A stretch of DNA of 64,000 bases, taken from the NCBI GenBank assembly GCA_944384065.1, contig CALWRY010000001.1, positions 87,673 to 151,672 on the forward strand, given 5' to 3'. Below are positions 40,522 to 48,981 of this stretch, one piece after another. This DNA comes from an uncultured Enterocloster sp. (GTDB lineage: Bacteria > Bacillota > Clostridia > Lachnospirales > Lachnospiraceae). The position numbers were made by a program, and so were the translations under genes. The notes under the pieces were generated by a model. The model did not search any database and was not told the origin of the DNA. It saw only the letters and a list, made by a program, of their open reading frames with translations. Every line of letters starts with the position of its first letter. Positions within the stretch are counted from its first letter, which is position 1.

Positions 40522-42540
40522 CTACCGTGTTTTTCTGTATCCCTGGCCTTTGCCGTATCCCTGGCTGCTGGGGTTCTTCTGACCGCCGTGGTTTCCCTGG
40601 CCGCCTGCAGGGGCAGACGCCCTCAGCTGCTGTCCCTTTATCACGTCCTCCACATCCGGCAGCGGAATGGCGTCCTGCCTCTGCTGTCCGTATTCCTCCA
40701 AAGCCATATAGCGGGTGCGGTCCGCAGGGGGAATCTTCGCGGCATCCTTCATCAGAAGAAAATCGCGGATGGAGGGTTCCTCTGTCACGTCATGGCCGAG
40801 AAACGCCTTCATATCCTCCTTGGCCTCCGCAATCAGAGCCTTGGCCTCCCCGGAAGCCTCCCGGTAGGGCGCAAGGCACAGGCTGTCCCCGCCGTAAAGC
40901 CCCTCCTTTTCCTCCAGGTACAGTCCCTTAAGCCGCAGGGCGATGCGCCCCAGGCCAAAGGGCTTTCCCTTTCCGATGTTCTGGTTGCTGTTTTCCTCCA
41001 GCAGAAGGCCCCAGAGAACCATTCCCAGCTCCCTTCGGGTCAGATTTTCGAAACGGATTTTTCCCTCAAATTTTGCTCCCTTATCTAACGGGTGCAGGAC
41101 AGAGAAAACATTTTTGTTTTTCATCCGGCTGTAGTCAGGCGTGAACACCCCCTTCTTGAGCCAATACTGCTTGACGCCTCTGAGGAGGAAATGTCCCGTA
41201 TCATTGTAGGACACCACGCCCGGCCCCTTTACAGGCCGCAGATAATTCACAAAACTGGTGGGCTTGGGCTCGCCCGGAATCACGCTGCGCTCTCTCCCCT
41301 CCTCTGTCTCCCCCATAGCCCGGGCATCCGAGAAGGAGAGTCTTCCCCGATAGCTTCCCGCATCCCCAGTAAAGCCAAAGAGGGATTTGCTGTAGTCCAG
41401 CCCCGCGTTTTTCTGAGCCTGAGGAAGTCCCGCAAAGATATCCTGATTGTAGAACAGGCGCAGCCTGGGAGTGAATCCGAAATAAAGCCTGCCGCCCTTC
41501 TCAATATAAAATACAGGTTTGGGGCCGTCCCCCTCCTTGGGAAGGGCAAAAAATGTCTTGTCCATGCTCTCCACCTGGTTTCTTCTGGCCGCATAATCAC
41601 GGCGGAAGCTGTCCACACTCTCCTGAGGTATGGGGATGCCCGCCGCCTCCTTATCCATCGCCGGTATCAGGTATATCGCCTTTTTTTGCTGCATATAGCC
41701 GGAGGAGAGAAGGCAGCCCTGCAGCGCCAGCTTTCCAGGGGCATCCACGCCGGTGACCTTACTGCCGTCCGGCTTTGTCTGGTAAGAAACCGGGATAAAA
41801 TAGGGATGGTAGTCCCTGTTTGGCCTTCCCTTGTAGGAAACCCTGGGGCCCTTTGAAATCCTCGTAAATGAACGCCTGGGATCCTGCGGATCTTCCATGT
41901 TTTGGAGCAGATAGTGTCCCCTGTATTTATAATTCTTCAGGTACTTAAACCCATTAAATCCGCTGGTGATAATCATCCGCTCATTGAGGACATAATAGTT
42001 CATCTCTCCCTTTTTATTCCCTATAGGATCCTCCACCGCAGGGATAATCTCATACCGGCCCTTCGCGCAGCGCAGATATCCAGCCTTTACATTGCGCAGC
42101 ACGGAAATTCGGACTGTTTTTCCGTCCGCCCCGCGAAATGTCTCCTGATCAGCTCCCAAAATATCCGCGTAAATCTTCCGGTTGCTGCTGTAGCCTCCGG
42201 ATTTGGATGCAATATCCCGGTACATCAGATGGTTATTCTGGATATCGTCCGCCACAGAGGAGCAGCTCAAAATCTGCACATTGCCGCGCACCAGGCCCCT
42301 CACGCTGCTGCCGGGAAGCGCCAGGTTCCCGTAGCAGTCCCGATAAAAATTCCCCTTCCCGTCCTCGACGCAGATGGGCGTGAGGGCCTCTATCTCATAC
42401 TCGATTTTTCCATCCAGAAGGTTTCCATCTATCACATTGTGAGGCTGTATCCTGTCTTTTTTATTCACCTTTTCGCTGATGCCCACGAAATTATAGGGAG
42501 CGAACACAGAAAGCTCGTTCGTATATTTGTTGTCCTTCAT
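40522..42540 (-). CDS. Large RAMP-superfamily protein (TIGR03986-like, type III)
   Basis: 672 aa. The RAMP pattern is visible at the N-terminus (IEYEIEALTPICVED followed by LALPGSSVRGLVRGNV, about 48-90) and again later in the segment with NIGKGKPFGLGRIALRL (a glycine-rich loop, about 540). Length and motif order fit the TIGR03986 group of type III-associated RAMP proteins. It presumably binds crRNA or target in the effector complex. The last ~40 residues are Gly/Gln/Ser-rich (GGQGNHGGQKNPSSQGYGKG) and probably disordered or RNA-binding. GGGAGGAAGATGG precedes the start. Confidence 0.8.
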   Translation of the reverse strand: MKDNKYTNELSVFAPYNFVGISEKVNKKDRIQPHNVIDGNLLDGKIEYEIEALTPICVEDGKGNFYRDCYGNLALPGSSVRGLVRGNVQILSCSSVADDIQNNHLMYRDIASKSGGYSSNRKIYADILGADQETFRGADGKTVRISVLRNVKAGYLRCAKGRYEIIPAVEDPIGNKKGEMNYYVLNERMIITSGFNGFKYLKNYKYRGHYLLQNMEDPQDPRRSFTRISKGPRVSYKGRPNRDYHPYFIPVSYQTKPDGSKVTGVDAPGKLALQGCLLSSGYMQQKKAIYLIPAMDKEAAGIPIPQESVDSFRRDYAARRNQVESMDKTFFALPKEGDGPKPVFYIEKGGRLYFGFTPRLRLFYNQDIFAGLPQAQKNAGLDYSKSLFGFTGDAGSYRGRLSFSDARAMGETEEGRERSVIPGEPKPTSFVNYLRPVKGPGVVSYNDTGHFLLRGVKQYWLKKGVFTPDYSRMKNKNVFSVLHPLDKGAKFEGKIRFENLTRRELGMVLWGLLLEENSNQNIGKGKPFGLGRIALRLKGLYLEEKEGLYGGDSLCLAPYREASGEAKALIAEAKEDMKAFLGHDVTEEPSIRDFLLMKDAAKIPPADRTRYMALEEYGQQRQDAIPLPDVEDVIKGQQLRASAPAGGQGNHGGQKNPSSQGYGKGQGYRKTR

Positions 42541-42555
42541 CCATCTTCCTCCCTT

Positions 42556-42939
42556 CTAGGCCATGGCAAAGAGCCGCGCGTACACAGTCACTGCCTGGCC
42601 GTCCTCGTCCGGCTCCAGATATTCCTTCACGTACAGGCTCTTTCCGTTTTTCATCGCTCTTCGCTTCACAAGCACCCTGCCGCTCTCCTTAGCTTCCGGA
42701 GCCTCCGTGATCATCACAGCCGTGAGCCCGTCCCCGTCCTCATAGACGTGCAGTTCCCCGTCTGCGGAAAATGCCCGGAGCTCGATAAGCTCCTCCCAGT
42801 TCACCTGAACCTGGGCGGCCGGGCCATACTGCATATCGCTGATCATGTGGACAATGGCCCACTCATAGGCTCCAAAGGCCTGCCGGGCCTCGTCCATATC
42901 CACGGTTCGGGCCGTCAGCCCCCTTGTAATCTGCATCAT
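42556..42939 (-). CDS. csx19: Csx19-like type III-D protein
   Basis: About 127 aa. The pattern YEWAIVHMISDMQYGPA and NWEELIELRAFSADGELHVY followed by EDGDGLTAVMI matches the small Csx19 proteins, whose hallmark is a REARxFGxDGELxLWRxGDGWxARxI-like block. These are found only in type III-D loci and are probable small accessory subunits. I start at ATG 42939, with GGGGAGG ten bases upstream; ATG 42936 follows directly. It lies between the double-RAMP and TIGR03986-like genes. Confidence 0.68.
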   Translation of the reverse strand: MMQITRGLTARTVDMDEARQAFGAYEWAIVHMISDMQYGPAAQVQVNWEELIELRAFSADGELHVYEDGDGLTAVMITEAPEAKESGRVLVKRRAMKNGKSLYVKEYLEPDEDGQAVTVYARLFAMA

Positions 42940-42959
42940 CAAATATTTTCCTCCCCTTC

Positions 42960-44288
42960 TCAGCATAACCCCGCAAGATCCTTCATGTACCCGTCAATTA
43001 CGTCCCGGCCGGAGAGAATCTCCCCCGCATTCAGGTCGATCTCCGCCAATCGTTTTCCGCCGAGCTCCACCCGCAGGCTGGATCCGGCGAGATATCCCCT
43101 TCCGATGCCGCTTCCGCTTCCCAGAGGGAAGAGCCCCATTCCCAGATCCCGAAGGGCCATAAGCACCAGGCCGGCGCCCTCCTCCGTCTCCAGATCCACC
43201 CGGATCTCCACCTGGCCGCAGACCGGCCTCTGGGAAAACAGCTGCTGCTGGAACACGCCGCCGGTGAGCTTGTCAATGTGGATCCGCATCTGAACCGGCG
43301 TCTTCGCATTCTCCGCCTTATCGCCCACCACACAGTCAAAGAATCGGGCAGTGCCCACCATTCCCTTTGACTCCTTGTCGTAGGCAGCCCCAAAGAGGGC
43401 CTCTATCACCCCGTTTTTCAGTCCCCGGTAGGCAGCGATCTTCTCTATCTGGCTGCGCAGCGCTCCCTTTAAGGAGCTTGCGGGAACGATGAACTCGTCC
43501 TTCCGGTTCTGCATATTCACATCATCCGGCACGCCCGCGCCGTACTCCCTCACGCTGACAGATTTCACCAGAAGCGCGCCCTCCGTCCGGCCCGTGAGGA
43601 CAAAGTGGAGGCGCCCGTCCCGGCTCTTTCCCCTCTCAATCAGAGCCGGGGCGATCTCTGTCCCTTCCTTTTCCTCCGCTGCCCAGAGTCTGCGATCCTG
43701 GGGATCCCTCATGGAGTAGACGGACTTTTTCACGGAGAGAAGCTCCCCGTAACCGCAGCCGTTGCTCTTCTGGCCTCCCAGCTGGATCTCCCCTGCGTGG
43801 AAGGCCGCCAGGCTCTCCTCCACAGCCTCCTCGTAGGGCGTATCCTTTTCAAAGAGATAGATGGCAAAGGAGAAACGGGAGCCAGAGGCCACTGACTCCA
43901 TCTGGAATTTCTGGCCGCTTACCCGACCGCTCTTTAGGGTATTTCCCTGAACCGTTCCCGTCACCGGGTCAATTTTCACCCTGGGGCGCAGCTCGGTGTA
44001 GATAGCTGTCTCGGAAAAATAGCCGTCCTGGAAGCGGAGTTTGCTCTGGCCGTCCTCCTGGCTCGTGCTGCCGAAGATCTCGCAGGCCAAATCGCCGTTC
44101 CCCTCAAACCAGGAGCGGAAGGCCCCGGCGATTCCGGAGGCCTGGATAAACGGCTCTCCGGTTGCCGGGTGGACAAGCACCTCCCCGTACCGGCCGTCCC
44201 CGCTTCCTATGTGCAGGGGCTCCCGGCAGCTGGCCTGAATCTCATATTTTACAACCGTATCGTATAAGCTTGCGTACTTATCTGCCAT
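42960..44288 (-). CDS. Double-RAMP (Cas7-Cas7-like) protein
   Basis: 442 aa with two RAMP halves. The first (about 1-190) runs from YEIQASCREPLHIGSGDG to IQLGGQKSNGCGYGELL. The second (about 215-415) runs from LHFVLTGRTEGALLVKS through FIVPASSLKGALRSQIEKIA to FPLGSGSGIGRGYLAG. Each ends in the glycine-rich loop typical of Cas7-group subunits. Fused Cas7 subunits are usual for type III-D/E backbones, which bind and cleave target RNA. The start overlaps csx10 by 11 bp. Confidence 0.82.
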   Translation of the reverse strand: MADKYASLYDTVVKYEIQASCREPLHIGSGDGRYGEVLVHPATGEPFIQASGIAGAFRSWFEGNGDLACEIFGSTSQEDGQSKLRFQDGYFSETAIYTELRPRVKIDPVTGTVQGNTLKSGRVSGQKFQMESVASGSRFSFAIYLFEKDTPYEEAVEESLAAFHAGEIQLGGQKSNGCGYGELLSVKKSVYSMRDPQDRRLWAAEEKEGTEIAPALIERGKSRDGRLHFVLTGRTEGALLVKSVSVREYGAGVPDDVNMQNRKDEFIVPASSLKGALRSQIEKIAAYRGLKNGVIEALFGAAYDKESKGMVGTARFFDCVVGDKAENAKTPVQMRIHIDKLTGGVFQQQLFSQRPVCGQVEIRVDLETEEGAGLVLMALRDLGMGLFPLGSGSGIGRGYLAGSSLRVELGGKRLAEIDLNAGEILSGRDVIDGYMKDLAGLC

Positions 44289-45885
44289 CCTTCTTCACCT
44301 CCCGATTGGCATAGCGGATCTGCCCGATGATCAGCCGCATCCTGTACTTCATAAGCTCCTCCTGGGTCAGAAGCTCTCCAATGGGTATGCCGAGAAGCTC
44401 TCTCCCGTTCCTTCCCTCCTCCCCTAAGGGGACGGAGAGCTTTTCCAGCAAATCGTCTGAAAGCATGGCATTCACATATTTGTGAAGGGCGTCCTGGGTC
44501 TTTCTCCCCTGCTTTTTGGAGCGCTCGTCCTTCTGGGCGTCGTGCTCGATAAACCGCTCCAGCTGCTCCTTGGCCTCCATGGGAGCATACTGAAATTCCT
44601 GGCACATGGATTCCACCACGCCCAGCTTGCTCCCTGAAATTCCCGCAAGGCGCAGGGGATGCTCCGCCATGTACCGCTCCATGGCCCGCTCCATGCGGAG
44701 GGTGAGAAGCCCCTTGGCGCCGGTTTTCAGATCCGCCATCCCCTGGGCATAAAATTCCTCCGGCATCTCCCGGGAAGCCTTTGCGTCCTCCCTTTCTCCG
44801 GAAATCTTCGCCTGCTCCCGGCCTATGGCCTGCTTATACCGTATCTCCCCGTAACCGGGAAGAACTGCGATCTGGCCAAAGCCCTCATTCCTGCGGATAC
44901 CGATCCCCTGCTCCTCCAGGCGGGCGATCCGCTCCCAGGACACCGGGCGCTCTGCCTCTAGGTGGAACACGCTTCCCGCGCTGTACATCACCGCTGAGGG
45001 AACCGCTCCCCTCCAGATGCGGTTGTAGGCATGGCTCTCCGCCGTGGAGGTAGCGCAGCGCAGCATCCGAAGGCTGCCGCAGTCCAGCTTCTCTGCAAGG
45101 GAGGGCAGGCACAGCCCAACGGTCTCCCCCCAGGGGCTGCGCATGGAGGTGTCGGAGAGCAGAGCCAGATAAAAGTCTTTTACTGCCTCCGGGCGGACAT
45201 GGGTTTCCGCAGCCGCCCCCGGCGTACCGCCCCTAAGCTCCCCGTAGGGCACTCCCTCCCGCACTGCGATCTCCCGCAGGCAGCAGGAGCCGTATCCGGC
45301 GAAACGCCTGCTTCCAAAAAGAATCCTTTCCCCGAAAGCGTCCTTCACCCGATCAATCACCTTCCCGTCCACCGAATCATCAAAGGTGATAAACCCGGAA
45401 AAGCACTGGCCCTTTTCCAGATACTGGCCGAAAAACAAGGTCCGCTTTCCCTCTCTTCCCCGGTTGATGTGCATGGTCTCCCCAATCCGCGCGTCGGTAT
45501 AGCAAAAGCAGTCCCCCTCCGCATAGCCAAACCGCCCCAGGGAAGCCCGCTTGGTGCCCGGCGTCAAGTCCGCCAGCAGCACATTTTCCACCGGCTTCTT
45601 TCCGGGAACCTCTGTCTTGTCCTCATAAAAGCCTTTGAGAGACGGAATTAAATCCCGGCCATCCGCCATGGGATAGGCGTTGAGGAAATGTACCCGATTG
45701 GAAAATAAGGTTTTCTTATCCTCCTCAAATGCTGCCGGATTCCGTACAAGGGCCTGCACCACCATCCCCCGGACCGCGCTTCCCGGTATATAATGGAGCG
45801 TATCCGTCTGGCCGTGCTGGCTGGTCTCGTCATCCCCTATGCGCAGGGGTTCCCTGTTTTCCACCACAAATCGAATATACCGCAT
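44278..45885 (-). CDS. csx10: Csx10-like (Cas5-group) RAMP protein
   Basis: 535 aa. The N-terminus reads FVVENREPLRIGDDE, then TLHYIPGSAVRGMVVQALVR. A later loop (LEEQGIGIRRNEGFGQIAVL) carries the G-x-G-x-R-R-x-E-G-F-G signature of Csx10. Csx10 takes the place of Csm4/Cmr3, the Cas5-like subunit that holds the crRNA 5' handle, and defines type III-D. The C-terminal ~150 residues are helical and charged. Start and upstream stop overlap as TAATG at 45885. Confidence 0.8.
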   Translation of the reverse strand: MRYIRFVVENREPLRIGDDETSQHGQTDTLHYIPGSAVRGMVVQALVRNPAAFEEDKKTLFSNRVHFLNAYPMADGRDLIPSLKGFYEDKTEVPGKKPVENVLLADLTPGTKRASLGRFGYAEGDCFCYTDARIGETMHINRGREGKRTLFFGQYLEKGQCFSGFITFDDSVDGKVIDRVKDAFGERILFGSRRFAGYGSCCLREIAVREGVPYGELRGGTPGAAAETHVRPEAVKDFYLALLSDTSMRSPWGETVGLCLPSLAEKLDCGSLRMLRCATSTAESHAYNRIWRGAVPSAVMYSAGSVFHLEAERPVSWERIARLEEQGIGIRRNEGFGQIAVLPGYGEIRYKQAIGREQAKISGEREDAKASREMPEEFYAQGMADLKTGAKGLLTLRMERAMERYMAEHPLRLAGISGSKLGVVESMCQEFQYAPMEAKEQLERFIEHDAQKDERSKKQGRKTQDALHKYVNAMLSDDLLEKLSVPLGEEGRNGRELLGIPIGELLTQEELMKYRMRLIIGQIRYANREVKKDGR

Positions 45886-46469
45886 TACTGTCCTTCTCCC
45901 CCTTTCCATACCGTTATGCGCACCTTTCCAAAGCCCCGGCCCCGCATGGTGCCCACCCACTTAATGCGCTCCATGACCTCCCGGACAAGCACCGTATCCT
46001 CCGCCGCGCACTCCACAGCTCCGTAAAAGTGAAGACCCCTCTTAATGCACCGGCCTATCCGCAGGCTCCCCTCCTTCACCATCCCGTCCTCCAGGGCGGT
46101 GAAGGTGCGCAGGTACGTGAACATGCCAAGGATCTCCTCCGGGCTGGCCTCCTCTGCCAGAATCCTCTGCCGGACCGCTGAAAGCAGCGTCAGATCCGTG
46201 AACCGCAGTTTCCGGGCAGCCTCTATCCCGTCATATCCGGCCTCCCCCAAAAGCGCGGTCACCTGATCCCGAATCTCCGCCTCGGAAAGCCCCTGCCAGC
46301 AGAGATGATTGATGAGTTCCTCCCGAAAAATTCCCCGGATGGTGCTTCCCTTCATATAGGGGAATCCCTGGGCATCCGCCTGGACGCAGATATCCTCCCC
46401 GCCGGGCCTGCTTTTTCCGCTTCCAAATATTCCATCCGAATCCAATTCCATCTGAATCCACAGTTTCAT
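45885..46469 (-). CDS. Single-domain RAMP protein (Csm3/Cas7-like)
   Basis: 194 aa. It has the compact Cas7-group layout: ELDSDGIFGSG at the N-terminus, PYMKGSTIRGIFREELINH (the GSxxRGxxR element), a central EDGMVKEGSLR and the terminal glycine-rich MRGRGFGKVRI. It is likely a backbone subunit that places catalytic Asp residues along the target RNA. The start at 46469 has GAGGAGGAAAAG upstream. It lies between cas10 and csx10; the previous stop is 15 bp inside its leader. Confidence 0.8.
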   Translation of the reverse strand: MKLWIQMELDSDGIFGSGKSRPGGEDICVQADAQGFPYMKGSTIRGIFREELINHLCWQGLSEAEIRDQVTALLGEAGYDGIEAARKLRFTDLTLLSAVRQRILAEEASPEEILGMFTYLRTFTALEDGMVKEGSLRIGRCIKRGLHFYGAVECAAEDTVLVREVMERIKWVGTMRGRGFGKVRITVWKGGEGQ

Positions 46470-46483
46470 CCGGCTTTTCCTCC

Positions 46484-48037
46484 TCACTCCAGACCGATAA
46501 ATGTATCAAGCAGTTCAATCGCGTCAAAATACAGGGAGCGCCGCTTCCCGTCCCGGGTATCCGCGCAGAGCATCCTGGTATCCGGCTTCCCGGAAAAAAG
46601 TCCTGCCAGAGTATCCGCGTCCAGCTGGGCTTCTTCTTCCCGCATGTGCCCTGCCGCGGCAAAGTCCTCCAGCAGACGGACCTTCATATAGTATTCGGAC
46701 GCAATCTCGCCCTCCCTTATCGCTTCGCGGAGCCCCTTGATCTTTCCTCTGGCGTAGGCAAGCCTGTCACTGTCCAGGTAGAGGATAAGCCGGCGGAAGT
46801 TTCCGTATCTGCGCGTTTTCTCCATGTCCAAAACCTTGGCCGCCGTGGCCTTCTCGATCAGATAGGGCCGAAGCTCCAGCCGGGTTTTGTCAAGGGCCTC
46901 ATACGCCTCCCTGACGCCCTCCAGGGAATCCGCTGTGCTGCCGTACTCAATATGCCAGTCAATGGAGCAGGCATGGGTATTTACCTCCGGATCCTCCCCG
47001 GAAAATCCCGCCAGGTACTTCTTCGCGTTGGAGCAGAGGCTTTCCGCCAGCTCATAGGCCTTGTAGAAGGGGTATTTCTGATGGACAATGGCCACACCGG
47101 CGCAGGCCGCGTAGCCCTTCCCGTCCTCACTGTTTTTGTGGGCGGAAAGCTTTTCCATAAAGATCCGGGCCGCCTCCAGCCCGATCCGCCCTTCGGTCAC
47201 AAAGCACACGTCATCACCGGCCAGGATGATCTTTCGCAGGGGAATCATCTGCGGCTTCAGCTTAAGCTTTGCCAGGGCAGGTTTGTTGGCCTCAGACAAT
47301 ATCTGATCCTCCATTTCCCGAAAGGCCGCCTTAAAATCCCTGTCGATGGCATCGCTGAACCGCCTAAGGGATTTTTTGTAGTCCTCCCAGCCCATGCCCT
47401 CCCGGGAGAGGCGCCGGCGCAGCTCCTCCACCCGCTTTCCCATGGCATTTCCGTCAATATGTATCACGGCGATAAAGCTGGACTCATTTTCCGAATTTCC
47501 CAGGTCGTTAAACTGGTAGGGGTACGTATAGTCCCCCCGTCTCTCCTCCCCCCGGCTCCAGGGAAGGGCCTTCACACCCTCCACGGCCGTCTGGGATTTT
47601 CGGGTGTCCGCCATGATCCGCTCCACCCCAAAGGTCCTCTGTCCAAAGGCTGCGGCCCGGAGGGATTTCTTCACCTCCAGCTCCTCGGAAAGACGCTTTA
47701 GGTTCTCCCCGGGAAGTTTACTCTCGTCGTAGGGGATCACCCGGACAAAGAGCTCAATCTCCGGGAACTCCCCCTTTACCCTGCGGGTAATGAGCCACGC
47801 AAAGTCCTTCGCCGCCTCCTCGGAGTCAAACTCCAGAACCGTGTGGCCGCCTCCCGAGTAGACCAGCCGCCTCTCCACATCAAAATCCTTTCCCTCAGCC
47901 TCTGCCGCCAGCTTAAAGTACGCCGGATCCGTCACCTGGCAGATAGCCTCGGAATTGGCGATATTATCCCTCAGCCTGGTGCTGGCAAATATGTACGCCT
48001 GCTTCTGCGAGACTTCCAAAATCATCAGCTGCCGCAT
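46484..48037 (-). CDS. cas10: Cas10 large subunit, short form without HD domain
   Basis: 517 aa. Two palm domains are visible: the first around VYSGGGHTVLEF (59-70), the second with VIHIDGNAMGKRV (191-203) and the cyclase motif as LAGDDVCFV (272-280), AGDD in place of GGDD. No HD nuclease domain is present at the N-terminus, so DNA cleavage is not expected. The two acidic residues needed for cyclic oligoadenylate synthesis are kept, and two CARF proteins are encoded in the same operon. The start at 48037 (MRQLMILEVS) has GGGGAGG upstream and overlaps cas6 by 13 bp. Confidence 0.85.
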   Translation of the reverse strand: MRQLMILEVSQKQAYIFASTRLRDNIANSEAICQVTDPAYFKLAAEAEGKDFDVERRLVYSGGGHTVLEFDSEEAAKDFAWLITRRVKGEFPEIELFVRVIPYDESKLPGENLKRLSEELEVKKSLRAAAFGQRTFGVERIMADTRKSQTAVEGVKALPWSRGEERRGDYTYPYQFNDLGNSENESSFIAVIHIDGNAMGKRVEELRRRLSREGMGWEDYKKSLRRFSDAIDRDFKAAFREMEDQILSEANKPALAKLKLKPQMIPLRKIILAGDDVCFVTEGRIGLEAARIFMEKLSAHKNSEDGKGYAACAGVAIVHQKYPFYKAYELAESLCSNAKKYLAGFSGEDPEVNTHACSIDWHIEYGSTADSLEGVREAYEALDKTRLELRPYLIEKATAAKVLDMEKTRRYGNFRRLILYLDSDRLAYARGKIKGLREAIREGEIASEYYMKVRLLEDFAAAGHMREEEAQLDADTLAGLFSGKPDTRMLCADTRDGKRRSLYFDAIELLDTFIGLE

Positions 48038-48960
48038 CGTAAACCTCCCCTTTCCATTCGGTACACTCCAAAACCAAATCTTGTATTTTTTCCCGGGCTG
48101 GCCAGCTCTCCTGCAGCCAGAACCCTCATAAGCTCCCTGTTTTTCACTTCCAGCTCCATCCATCCGGATATGCCCCGCAGGGGCGTCTTCCCCCCGGCGG
48201 TGGAGGAATACCGCTCCGACTGCTCCCGCACGGTATGTCCGCCCAGATATATATAGTCCACATCCGGCGCAAAGACCGGCTCAGCCGCCGAAACACCCTC
48301 GAAGAGCATGAGCATATGAACCTTGCGGCAGATGGCGTTCACGACTCCCGCCGCCGTATCCCTGTCAAACCGGTTGATAAATTGGGACTGGTATTTCACG
48401 GAGAGGGGGGAGAGAAAATGCAGGCGCACCCTGGCAGGATTCTCCGGGAAGTCTTCCTCCCGTTCTCCGACATAGTCCGCGGCTGTCTCCACCCGGTATC
48501 TGTCCATGCGGATAACCTCCCCGTCAAGGATGGCCTCTCCCGCCCGGTTTTCTATTTTAGAGATAAAAAAGCGCGCCTCCCGCACCCCCATCCCCTTCTT
48601 TCCAAAGGCGTAGAGCGCATGGAGCAGAGGGGCAAAATAGGCGATGGGCGGCCCGAACAGGGTCAGCGAAAAGCGAACCTCATCCCCGGGAAGAAGCCGG
48701 GTGCGCCTGTCCGGGCAGAACAGCATGAACCCCATGCTCTCCCTTGTCACATAGGAAGGGCGGATCCGGTAGGGCGCATACATAATCCGCTGGGCCAGGC
48801 AGTCCTCCCGGAAGCTGCAGGAAGGGCAGTCCCGATCCCGGACGCAGTTCTGGGCTAAGAGCATGTTCCCCAGTCCGCCCCGGAGGGCAGATTCCTTTCT
48901 CTCAGGAACCTGCCCTCCCTCCGGAAAGCAGAGGGTGAACATAAGCTTTGCAAAACGCAT
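48025..48960 (-). CDS. cas6: Cas6-like pre-crRNA endoribonuclease
   Basis: About 311 aa. Ferredoxin-like RAMP with a Cys-rich insert near the N-terminus (RDRDCPSCSFREDCL), the Cas6 segment LHFLSPLSVKYQSQFIN in the second half, and the terminal glycine-rich motif GKNTRFGFGVYRME. It would cut the CRISPR transcript into crRNAs. Start choice: ATG 48960 (MRFAKLMF) with GGGGAG six bases upstream; ATG 48978 has only a weak site. Having a Cas6 implies that an array exists somewhere in the genome, but none is in this window. Confidence 0.82.
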   Translation of the reverse strand: MRFAKLMFTLCFPEGGQVPERKESALRGGLGNMLLAQNCVRDRDCPSCSFREDCLAQRIMYAPYRIRPSYVTRESMGFMLFCPDRRTRLLPGDEVRFSLTLFGPPIAYFAPLLHALYAFGKKGMGVREARFFISKIENRAGEAILDGEVIRMDRYRVETAADYVGEREEDFPENPARVRLHFLSPLSVKYQSQFINRFDRDTAAGVVNAICRKVHMLMLFEGVSAAEPVFAPDVDYIYLGGHTVREQSERYSSTAGGKTPLRGISGWMELEVKNRELMRVLAAGELASPGKNTRFGFGVYRMERGGLRCGS

Positions 48961-48981
48961 CTCCATCTCCCCTGGCATTTC

